Assembly: GCA_900095095.1 (NCBI GenBank)
Contig: FMBT01000363.1
Span: 157,787-221,786 of the forward strand
Direction: 5' to 3'
Length of the DNA: 64,000 nt
Origin: Fragilariopsis cylindrus CCMP1102
Taxonomy: Eukaryota > Bacillariophyta > Bacillariophyceae > Bacillariales > Bacillariaceae
The notes under the pieces are model-generated. The model saw only the letters and a program-made list of their open reading frames with translations. It did no database searches and was not told the DNA's origin. A program made the position numbers and the translations under genes. This document shows positions 11,654-20,766 of this stretch, in pieces (position 1 is the stretch's first letter; every line of letters starts with the position of its first letter).

Positions 11654-12880
11654 TTTGTTTGATTCTTTCTTTCTTTCTTGCTGTTTGTTTCTAAAATTGG
11701 GTTGGACAGAGTAAGAATAATGCAGAGGTTATGTAATGTGTGACGAAGGAATTTAAACTGTAAACTGTGTGTGTCCCTTCCTTTGACTTGACTAGCTTTG
11801 CTTTGTTGCTGTTGTGATCGGATTTGAATGCGATCCTTACTAGTATTTTTCTACCGCTGGATTGATTCTAGTGAATACAATAGGCTTCTTTCTTCACCAG
11901 TTTCTATGTCATGATTTATTCGTGACATTATTGGCGTCATGTAAAGCGATGATGATGATGCAATTTGTTTCGTTCTTTGGCTTGGGGGGGATCTGAATCT
12001 GATGTGTATGTGTTTGTACTCGCGGGTGCGTGCTGCAAAATTTTGCTTCCGTCGAGATGTTATGTATGTGTTAGGTAGTGTCAAATACTTAATGTTATGT
12101 ATGTGCACCATCTCCGAATTTTTGGTCTTTCATGCCTTACACGGGATTCACAAATTTATCTTCTACTAAAATTACGTGACAAGCTTCATGTCATCATGAT
12201 GCCGTTAATACGACTTCGAAAGGTATAAACAGAACAAGGACAGCAGATGGACAAATTTCCGAAAGTTTTTAACCAGCGCATACAAGTATTCGGAGTCGAC
12301 ATAATCTGATAATGGGAATCGACTCATTCGATTCGTTGTACAAGGTAGGCACGTGTACTACAGTGACGTAGGTAGGTACGGTAGTAGTTTGAAACGTTTA
12401 TTTATCGATTTTTACGCGCGACGAAAGCATAATTCACAGAACATACAGTCATTGAGAGCACTTCGCTTCCGACAGAAAGCAAAGAAGAGAGACAATCACA
12501 TCAATAAAGGCAAAGAGCTAATTAACCGAGCGTGCTTGCTTACTGTACGTACACTGATGTCTGAGCTGCTGCACATATCAACGGTCCGGAATTTAGACAC
12601 GATTACACATAACATTTATTTTTCCCCTTCCTCCCTCCCTCTGCATCCTGACTTGATCTCAAAAGGAGACAGACACAGCAGAGTTCAGTTCACAGCAGTC
12701 GATTACTGTACTGTAGCGCCTCGAGCAGAGATTGAGAAATTAAGAAAGATATACGGTAGCCAGAGAGTTCACAGCAGTCGACTACTGTATTGTAGCGACT
12801 TTAGATTTGAGATCGAGGAAGAAAGAAAGAAAGAGAAAATAAGAGATTATTTATTAAAGTCATTAAAGTGATTAGTGATT
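11654..12880. other. Intergenic / 5' leader of the RING gene, with tandem duplication
   Basis: There is no convincing gene. A 172-codon frame at 12353-12871 is in frame with the RING ORF but ends in TGA ten bases before its ATG, and is probably leader. Two direct copies of a ~31-base block (GTTCACAGCAGTCGAYTACT...) lie at about 12686-12717 and 12767-12797, each ending TGTAGCG. Confidence 0.5.
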
Positions 12881-15814
12881 ATGTCAGCAACAATTCATCA
12901 TCGATATAATCATGATGATGGTTCCTCCATCTATACAGTACGATGTGGATTAGATATATCCTCGGATGAAAATGGTGAACCAATTATAAATCCTATTCGT
13001 TTACTTCAATATTCTACAGATTCAAATACAAATATAGATGAAGATAATGATGGAAATATTGATGGAAATGACCAAAATCGTACATTCCGTAAAGTATATA
13101 CCTCCCCGGACTATGATATATTTCAACATGCCGCAAACGCGAATAAAAGTGATGGAACTAGAAAATTACAAGCAAATAATGGATCTCCATTTAGTAATAC
13201 TTTTGGTAGTGGTAGCACTACAAGTAGTGCTGGTACTTATGGTACTACTACTACTACTACAAAATCATTTGATGGTATTAATGGTATATCCACACAAAGT
13301 CAAAATCAAGCACAACAACAACTAGAAGATGAACAACTAGAAGAAGAAGAAGAGGATCAAGAAGATGACGAAGATCAAGACTATGAGAATCATATGAATA
13401 ATATGGTGGTAGTACGTGAATGTTGGTGTGCCAGATTATTTCAACAAACTTTTTTACCAATCGAAGAACGTGTACCACCCGTCTATTGTCCAGCCACCAC
13501 AAATTCAAATTCACGAAAAACACTCAGTCATGATAATACTAATCAAAATAATCAAATGGTCAATGTTTGTCGTGTACAAGCAATAGCCGATCAGAATGGT
13601 ATTATACGTTTATATGATAATTCTTATCAAGCAATATGTTATAATGAAAATAATTTAATAGAATTTACTCGAGGGATCTGGCCCTTATGTTTTTTTTGGT
13701 TATTAACTTTATGTTATGTTTGGTGGTTTACAAATTATGGTCGTCGATGTCGTAATTATCTCTATCGTCATCTCAAATTGAACTATCTACTAGTTCAAAG
13801 AAAAATTTGTGGTTGTTGTTGTTGTTCCAATAATGGTAGTAAGGAAGAGGAAGAGGAAAGTGATGATGATAATGACAATGGTGGAAACGAAATTAATGAA
13901 GTGAACGTGGCGGATGCGGCGGATGTGAACGAAGATTCATTAGAAACAACAATTACTGCTATTGTTGCTGATGACAGTGGTGGTGGTGTTCGGGGTGTTG
14001 TAGTAGCTGATGACGCTACTGCCATCGGTGGTGCCACCGGTGCTGCTATCGCTGTCAGTACCGATGATGACGATGATGATGATGGTGCGAATGTTGTTGT
14101 AAGCGAAGGAACGGCGGTTGTAACGATGGACGATGTAGTAGAAAATGTAGAAGATGATGATGATGACGATGATTTAGAGCAAGGAATTAGAAGAAGTACA
14201 ACAGTAAATACTACCATCGGAGCGGATGATGACATTGTCAATGATGAGAATGAGAATGATATTGACAATGCAACACCGCATGATGCTACTTCAGACGAAG
14301 AACCAGACGAGGATGAAATTGAAGAATCAACAGTTGATGATAACAATCCAATGGATATAATAATCAATGATTTTGGTAGTTTGGATAATTATACTATCTT
14401 AGATGAACAATTGCATTATTTAAGTACCAGAGGAATCACATCCAATACCAATGATACCAATAATAATGATTATATTACATGGTTATGGTATTCTGCTATA
14501 CATACCGAAGAACGGAAACAACGAACTATATCCAGACGTCAACGTCGACTATTACATAATCAACATTATTCACAACGTAGAGAAAGAAGAATGGAAAGAA
14601 GAAGTATTGTTACTACGAGGAATAATAATGGAAATAGGAATGATGATGGTATTAGTGATAATCAAAATAATAGTACTCAAAATAATAATAGTACTCATGA
14701 TCAAAGTACTAGTGATCAACGTGAATATGAACATGAGGAACAACAAATAGAACAACAATATCGTCAAGATATTGTGAATATCTATAGTAGATCACGTACA
14801 AGATTAAATTCGGTGTATTGGTGGCCACCATTTCATCCCGATGGACGTCGATGGCAACATTTAATTGATATCAATCAAAGACGTAATAATAATAATAGAA
14901 GGAATAATCAAAATAATAATAATGGATATAATGACGATGGTAGTACAAATGATAATGTTGAAGATAGTAATATTAATAATTATGATCCTAAACGGATGTA
15001 TCTTAAAACGAAACGATTTTCTAGTGTTGAAATGGGTACTACTTATAATACTACTACTTCTACTACTACACCACCGACGACGACGACGACGACGACGGCT
15101 TCTTCTTCTTCTACCTTGCCTGAATTAGTAGCATCATCATTGCATAATTGTCGTGATGGTGAGGATGAAGATGACAATGATGGTGACAATGTTATTATTC
15201 ACGACGAGGATGACGACGAGGATGACGACGACGACGACGGTGACGACGAGGAAAACCAGATAGGAGGAGCAACAATTATTGTAAATACAACAACGATGAC
15301 GGTTATCGATGAGATTATCGATGACGATGTTGACGATGCTGATGATGTTGATGATGATGTTGATGATGTTGATGTTGATGTTGATCACGAGCAAGATGAG
15401 CAGCAGCAACATGAACAACAACAACAAACCAACCACATACCTCACAGTCATCAATGTTTCGATACTTCTACACCAACTACCATCACCACCACCAACAATA
15501 GTACTGCTAATACTGCTGATGCTCATAATGGCTATGAGGATGAGGATGATCATACATTAACAGATAATTTATGTTCAATATGTTTATGTGAATTAGTAGA
15601 TGGTGATATTGTTGGTGATATACCATGCAATCATTATTTTCATAAAGATTGTTTAAAGGAATGGTTAATGAAAAGTAATTTATGTCCATTCTGTCGGAAA
15701 GAAGATATTGCATCCTATCATCGTAGTGGTGATAGTAGTCGTAATGGTGATAATGGGAGTGGAATTATTTTATCCACAACGACAGGACGTACTTATATAT
15801 CAACAGGTGTGTGA
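12881..15814 (+). CDS. Membrane-anchored RING-H2 protein, probable E3 ubiquitin ligase
   Basis: 977 residues from the ATG at 12881 (an upstream GTG in frame is not used as a start). A Cys-containing N-terminal region (ECWCARLFQQ; VNVCRVQA) precedes one clear membrane segment (IWPLCFFWLLTLCYVWWF, about residues 265-285). This is followed by a Cys cluster, very long acidic Asp/Asn/Thr runs, and a conserved-looking YWWPPFHPDGRRWQHL segment near 645-660. The C-terminal RING at about 897-943 is C-x2-C-x14-C-x-H-x2-H-x2-C-x10-C-x2-C (CSIC, CNHYFHKDC, CPFC), a full C3H2C3 set. By family it recruits an E2 enzyme and ubiquitinates membrane-proximal substrates; the target is unknown. Single exon. Confidence 0.82.
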   Translation: MSATIHHRYNHDDGSSIYTVRCGLDISSDENGEPIINPIRLLQYSTDSNTNIDEDNDGNIDGNDQNRTFRKVYTSPDYDIFQHAANANKSDGTRKLQANNGSPFSNTFGSGSTTSSAGTYGTTTTTTKSFDGINGISTQSQNQAQQQLEDEQLEEEEEDQEDDEDQDYENHMNNMVVVRECWCARLFQQTFLPIEERVPPVYCPATTNSNSRKTLSHDNTNQNNQMVNVCRVQAIADQNGIIRLYDNSYQAICYNENNLIEFTRGIWPLCFFWLLTLCYVWWFTNYGRRCRNYLYRHLKLNYLLVQRKICGCCCCSNNGSKEEEEESDDDNDNGGNEINEVNVADAADVNEDSLETTITAIVADDSGGGVRGVVVADDATAIGGATGAAIAVSTDDDDDDDGANVVVSEGTAVVTMDDVVENVEDDDDDDDLEQGIRRSTTVNTTIGADDDIVNDENENDIDNATPHDATSDEEPDEDEIEESTVDDNNPMDIIINDFGSLDNYTILDEQLHYLSTRGITSNTNDTNNNDYITWLWYSAIHTEERKQRTISRRQRRLLHNQHYSQRRERRMERRSIVTTRNNNGNRNDDGISDNQNNSTQNNNSTHDQSTSDQREYEHEEQQIEQQYRQDIVNIYSRSRTRLNSVYWWPPFHPDGRRWQHLIDINQRRNNNNRRNNQNNNNGYNDDGSTNDNVEDSNINNYDPKRMYLKTKRFSSVEMGTTYNTTTSTTTPPTTTTTTTASSSSTLPELVASSLHNCRDGEDEDDNDGDNVIIHDEDDDEDDDDDDGDDEENQIGGATIIVNTTTMTVIDEIIDDDVDDADDVDDDVDDVDVDVDHEQDEQQQHEQQQQTNHIPHSHQCFDTSTPTTITTTNNSTANTADAHNGYEDEDDHTLTDNLCSICLCELVDGDIVGDIPCNHYFHKDCLKEWLMKSNLCPFCRKEDIASYHRSGDSSRNGDNGSGIILSTTTGRTYISTGV

Positions 15815-15931
15815 GTGAATAGTGGGTTACGTCCTCATGCATCAACAGGTGAAAGCAGTGATAATGGTGATAGTAGTGGGAGTGGAATTGTTTTATCAAC
15901 AACCACAGAGCGTACTTATATATCAACATAA
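15720..15931 (+). repeat. Tandem duplication of the RING gene tail
   Basis: The last ~85 bp of the RING coding region (GGTGATAGTAGT..., GGGAGTGGAATTATTTTATC, ACTTATATATCAACA) is repeated just downstream of the stop at about 15845-15931 with mismatches. The second copy is outside the ORF and ends in its own TAA. Confidence 0.8.
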
Positions 15932-17044
15932 ATATCGAAGAGTATTACAAACAACCATGCAACGGCCGTGATAATGATGGTTGTGGTAGAAGGTATGATA
16001 AGGCTAAGCTAAGCAAGAATTAGGAGGACGCAGCGCAGAGGACAACAGAACACTGACTTTACTATATATCTATACGGCAGAGATACAAGATAGAGATATA
16101 ATCATATTATAAGAAGAACATTATTTCAGTTTCAAGTGTTGAATAATAATTTCTCTTTTTTTTTAAAAGATATAGTTTATGTTTGTTATTATCTATTTTA
16201 TTATTGAGAAACTCTACGCTCGACAATCAATCCTGTAGTATTCCTTTGTTGCATTGATTTCTTAACGCGAGGATCACAACGCAACACACCACCATAGGCA
16301 TTATAGTTAGTCATGCAATCATTATACACTGTATATCATCGCAACATGTACAGTATATGAGGCATTCATTGGTTTCTTTGGCTACCTACGCACCACTGCA
16401 TTATTGATTGCCATATATTATAATAATATGATATACGGTGTCTAAGTAAGAAAGGCAATGTCATGAGCGCACGTTTGGAAAAATAAAGAACTAATACAGT
16501 ACGACACTACCCTTTGTATTCCACGAACTAGATTGTATACAGTACACGGTAGTAACGAGGCAATGTCATGAGCGCACGTTTGGAAAAATAAAGAACTAAT
16601 ACAGTACGTACGGCACTACCCTTATTTGCTTGAAAAAAAGAGCGAAAACAACGATGCGAACGCGCGCTATCAGAACACACACACACACACACCACACCAC
16701 ACACATAAAGATGTTAAATAAATAAAGTTTGAAGAACAAATTGTGTAATGAATTTCGGATAAATACTGTACAGTAGATTGCAACGATTGCAACGATTCGA
16801 TTCCATTCATTCTTCTTCTCATTCGATGAGTTGCTTCATCGAATCTTGAATCCATCCAATCGAAGAGGTCCCTACTCTTCGATTTCATTCATTCATCATA
16901 TTCGATGGTTCATTCTTATCTCATTCGGTTTCGGACACACAAAAGAAAACAAGAACCGGCGAGAAGATAAATTGTGATAGCAGACAACAATGACAGGCAA
17001 CAAATAACAGACAACAATGACAGACAACAACAACAATAGCAGCA
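15932..17044. other. Intergenic region with direct and inverted repeats
   Basis: No gene is seen. It contains two direct copies of GGCAATGTCATGAGCGCACG... (about 16457-16509 and 16559-16620), and the left arm of a long inverted repeat (16516-16700) ending in a CA microsatellite. The 3' part is an A/C-rich leader (ACAACAACAATAGC) for the following transporter. Confidence 0.6.
16516..16700 (+). repeat. Inverted repeat, left arm (right arm 25330-25522)
   Basis: It runs from GTATTCCACGAACTA through GGCAATGTCATGAGCGCACG and GAGCGAAAACAACGATGCGA to CGCGCTATCAGAACACACAC. The same sequence is found in reverse complement at 25330-25522, with small differences. The arms lie outside the two transporter genes. 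Confidence 0.85.
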
Positions 17045-19186
17045 ATGACAATGCCACTACCACTTATTGAAAGTAATACACGTCCTGCTACAACATTACT
17101 AGTACGTCCATCATGGTTTGTGATACAATTAACAATAACAGCATCTCTGGGTGGTTGTTTATTTGGATATGATTTAGGTGCAATTTCTGGTACATTATCA
17201 CAATTAACCACCACATTTGATTTAGATAATTCACAAAAAGAATTAATTGTGAGTATATTATATATGGGTGGTACAATTGGTGCTGCGTGTGGTGGTAGTG
17301 TATGTGATCGAATTGGTAGAAAAACATCAATAATATTGACGGATATAATATTTATTGTCGGTTCACTATGGTTATATTTTAGTTCCTCTTATGAACAAGT
17401 TATAGTAGGACGATTTATTATTGGAATTGGTATTGCTATTAGTGGTATTGCAGATGTTAGTTATTTACATGAATGTTCACCAATACAATATCGTGGTTCA
17501 ATTGTATCAGTGAATGAAGCATGTATCTCACTTGGTTTCTTGTTGGCATATATATCCGGATTTATTTTTTCATCCCATGAAAAAGAAGAATGGAGAATAG
17601 TATTTGGTATAGCTGGTTTCTTAGCAGCAATACAATTCATTGGTATGTTACTACTACCAGAAAGTCCGGAATGGTTAATTGAAAAAGGAAGACTGGACGA
17701 TGCCAAAAAAGCATCAGCACGTATAAATGGTACTGCTTGTTGTAATAGTAGTAGTACTGATGGTATTTGCTTCGGTAGTCGAGTAGAAGGAGATACAACT
17801 ACCGATGATGGTATATTTTCTTCAGATAGTCCAACCGCATTAATAAGACGAAAGAGTAGATCCCGGCAGCAAAAGAAAAATAGTATTGATGGAGTTTTAA
17901 AAAAGAATACTATGATCAATACACCGATACTTCTTCGAGCAGATGATTACGGTACAGACAGTATAATAATGACTGATTCGAAAGGAAAGATTAAAGAAGT
18001 TAATAGTTCGTCATTATTCGGTAGTAGAGAATTTTTATTCAAAACAACAACAACAGCAACAACAGATAGTAACGATAATCCTACGATAGCAACATATCAT
18101 AATCAGAGTAGTAGATCATTTGGTTTTATTATTAGACACAGAATAGAATCAATTGTCATGATATTATCACAATATAGACGACAGGTATATATCGCATTAT
18201 ATTTAGCTATTGTACAACAATTATGTGGACAAACAAATATATTAAATTATGCACCATTAATTTTTGAGGAGGCAACTAATCAAGATAATAACGAACAACA
18301 AGAACAACAACAACAAAACTATAACGAAAACAATAATGACTATTACGAATACCCAGAGGATGATGCATCATTGGAGGATGATTGGTCAATGGTAATTATT
18401 GGTGTAGTTAAATGTATTGTTACAATCCTAGTAATATGGAAAATTGAATATATAGGTCGACGTAGATTACTTATTTTTGGTAATCTACTTATTGCAATTG
18501 GACTATTGGCATTAATTATTGCATTTGGTGGATCAAGTTCAAGTTCAAGTAGTTCATCGTCCTCATCTTCGACCATCACTGCTTCCACAAACGATGATAA
18601 TGGTGGTGACGACGTAGTAGTAGTAGACAACAACGACGACGATGATTCCTCTGCATCTACTACTTTTTGGTCCCCATTAACTAATGTAAAGACATTCCAT
18701 CTAGCATTACCAGGTGTATTGTTGGTTGTTTGTGGATATTCATGTTCATTTGGACCATTGACATGGTTATTAACATCAGAACTATTTCCAACTAATATAA
18801 GAGGAAGAGCACTTGGTGCAAGTACAATTGTATCGTATATGTTTGGTGCAATATCGACACAAACATTTTTATTCGCCACATCACGATATGGTCCATCATT
18901 TGTATTTGGTATGTATTGTATTATTACAGTATGTGGTGTATTTTTTGTCTATATGGCAATACCGGATACCGGTGAAAAAACTGTTCCAGAAATTGATGAT
19001 TCATTAAATGATATGCCATGGTGGAAATATGATCCAAAAATACTACTACCACAGTATGATTCTTCTACTACTCCACCACCAAGTTTAGAAATGACGAGTG
19101 AACAATTTTCGACTACTGATACTAATAATGCCAGTACTCGTACTTCTTCTTCTTCTTCTCTGGATCAACAACATGTATTATCATGA
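17045..19186 (+). CDS. MFS sugar-porter-family transporter
   Basis: 713 residues, single exon, ATG at 17045. Signatures of the sugar porter family are in order: GGCLFGYDLGAISGTL in TM1 (about 35-50), the CDRIGRK loop after TM2, GRFIIGIGIAIS in TM4, ECSPIQYRGS, PESPEWLIEKGR before the central loop, QQLCGQTNILNYAP in TM7, GRRRLL after TM8, GPLTWLLTSELFPTNIRGR in TM10, and a C-terminal PDTGEKTVPEID (PETKG-like). Twelve TM segments can be placed. It is longer than usual porters because of a ~140-residue central cytosolic loop and Gln/Asn and Ser/Asp inserts between TM7-8 and TM9-10. Likely hexose/proton or inositol symport at plasma or internal membrane; the substrate is not readable. Confidence 0.88.
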   Translation: MTMPLPLIESNTRPATTLLVRPSWFVIQLTITASLGGCLFGYDLGAISGTLSQLTTTFDLDNSQKELIVSILYMGGTIGAACGGSVCDRIGRKTSIILTDIIFIVGSLWLYFSSSYEQVIVGRFIIGIGIAISGIADVSYLHECSPIQYRGSIVSVNEACISLGFLLAYISGFIFSSHEKEEWRIVFGIAGFLAAIQFIGMLLLPESPEWLIEKGRLDDAKKASARINGTACCNSSSTDGICFGSRVEGDTTTDDGIFSSDSPTALIRRKSRSRQQKKNSIDGVLKKNTMINTPILLRADDYGTDSIIMTDSKGKIKEVNSSSLFGSREFLFKTTTTATTDSNDNPTIATYHNQSSRSFGFIIRHRIESIVMILSQYRRQVYIALYLAIVQQLCGQTNILNYAPLIFEEATNQDNNEQQEQQQQNYNENNNDYYEYPEDDASLEDDWSMVIIGVVKCIVTILVIWKIEYIGRRRLLIFGNLLIAIGLLALIIAFGGSSSSSSSSSSSSSTITASTNDDNGGDDVVVVDNNDDDDSSASTTFWSPLTNVKTFHLALPGVLLVVCGYSCSFGPLTWLLTSELFPTNIRGRALGASTIVSYMFGAISTQTFLFATSRYGPSFVFGMYCIITVCGVFFVYMAIPDTGEKTVPEIDDSLNDMPWWKYDPKILLPQYDSSTTPPPSLEMTSEQFSTTDTNNASTRTSSSSSLDQQHVLS

Positions 19187-19507
19187 AAATCAATATAAAA
19201 TCAATAATATGATTACACTACAGTTCGTGTAACAGCTTAAGTAAAAGATTTATTATATATTATACATTTTAAATTAGTAGTCTAGTAGTCTAGGAGTCAG
19301 TCTAGTAGGACATCGAGGTTTCTTGGCTTTCAACAATGCGGCGGAGAAGAGGAGCCAAGAGTATCAAATTCAATCATTGTAGTGCACGATTAAATCTTGT
19401 TACTGCCCCCCCCGACTCGGACTCCTTTGATCTGTGTAATTTGTTATATTATTTTATAAAGAAGAGAAATATTCTTATCTTATCTTATCCTATGTATCCT
19501 ATTCATT
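19187..19507. other. Intergenic, nothing recognised
   Basis: A/T-rich 3' flank of the transporter gene with TAGTCTAG-type short repeats near 19275-19310. No coding frame is supported. Confidence 0.5.
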
Positions 19508-19837
19508 TTATACTAGCACGACAACAGCTGTATCAATCATTCTAGCACGTTGTAGAGTACTGTTAGAATATTCATTGCGTCGTCGTCGTCGTCTTTGTAC
19601 TGTTAGAGGGTTTATGCTGTTGTAACAACGACCCTTATGATTATGATTATTATTATTATCATTGCTTATATTGGACTGAGCATTAGCACTTTCGATTGCC
19701 TTCCACCACATTAGTTGTTTCCGTTGTAGTTGTTCATCATTTATTGAAATGCTATTACTACTACTACTACTACTACTACTATCGGTGGTTCTTTGATTGT
19801 TTGTTGATAAGAATGAAGTAAGATGAGTTGTTGACAT
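19508..19837 (-). CDS. Hypothetical small Ser/Asn/Arg-rich protein
   Basis: 109 residues from an ATG on the minus strand. The N-terminal half has a poly-Ser run, followed by a distinctive helix-like segment LQRKQLMWWKAIESANAQ (about residues 37-54), then Asn/His repeats and an RRRRRR cluster. No known family is recognised. Two adjacent Trp residues in a plausible amphipathic helix argue for a real protein, but the repeats on both sides weaken this. It is convergent with the upstream sugar transporter and divergent from the downstream SPX-MFS gene. Confidence 0.4.
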   Translation of the reverse strand: MSTTHLTSFLSTNNQRTTDSSSSSSSSNSISINDEQLQRKQLMWWKAIESANAQSNISNDNNNNHNHKGRCYNSINPLTVQRRRRRRNEYSNSTLQRARMIDTAVVVLV

Positions 19838-20766
19838 GGCTACGCTGTTGATTTTTTATTAAGTGTATTATTTTGTTCTATCTTTGATATATATTTGTTA
19901 TATTTTAAATTAAGAATTGTGAGGTAATAGACAAACGAAGATTTGTATTTCTATTTTAGTATGGACGATACCATAACGTTAGACGGTTACCGTATTGAAA
20001 AAAGAAAAAAGAAATTAGAAAAAATGTCGGCTCAGGCACAATTGACGCGCCATGTGCATGTGTGATTGCTCTCTATGCAATGTTCGCCATGCATCATGCT
20101 GCATTATTATTTGATCTGATCTGATCTGATTCCACGATTGTTTAAAAAACATTAAGCTTAATGAAAAAATCATTAAGCTTAATGAAAGAATCATTAGGCA
20201 GATGATTAAGCAAAAAAAAAAAATCCGCGCGAAAAGAAGGTGGTCCAATAATTTTATTTTTTTTTCAGATAATTTTTTTTAACTTGCCGAGCGGAAGATG
20301 GTCCAGCGTTTGTGAACGAATGAGACAAATAAATAATCAGCACGCACATACAGTAATTAATGTTCAGGCAGGTAGGTTACTAACGGTAGCACGTCGAAAA
20401 AGAAACGTTAATTAAAGATTGCACGATTGAATTCAAAAAAAAAAACGTTGTAAAAAAAAATTAAAATGACGTGCCAATACATCCCTTTTGTTCTTCTTAT
20501 TCGGTGGGGTTTGCTTGGTAACTTCACATACCGGTACTAAATCTAAAAGGAATTGCCGATCGATCGATCGCACCTCCATACGAAGTCTCAAAACACAACA
20601 AAGAGGTAAGTTAGCAGGGACTACAACTGTATTATCGAGAAGAAATAAACGGAGATAATATACAGACAAACAGGCAGATAGATGCTGATCTATCTTGCGA
20701 GTGAGACGGGGGGGGGAAAGAAAGAAAACAGAACTCTAGTAGAACCGAAACAATACTAAGAACATT
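19838..20766. promoter_or_regulatory. Intergenic region with twin palindromes, upstream of SPX-MFS gene
   Basis: It contains two perfect 14-bp palindromes CATTAAGCTTAATG at 20150-20163 and 20171-20184, 21 bp apart centre to centre, plus a third decayed half-site (CATTAGG) next to them and a GATCT repeat just upstream. It could be a dimeric factor site for either divergent gene. No coding frame is supported. Confidence 0.4.

Noticed and set aside
12353-12871. 172-codon open frame in frame with the RING gene
   Set aside because: It ends in TGA just before the RING ATG, contains a tandem duplication and has no protein-like motif; it is treated as 5' leader.
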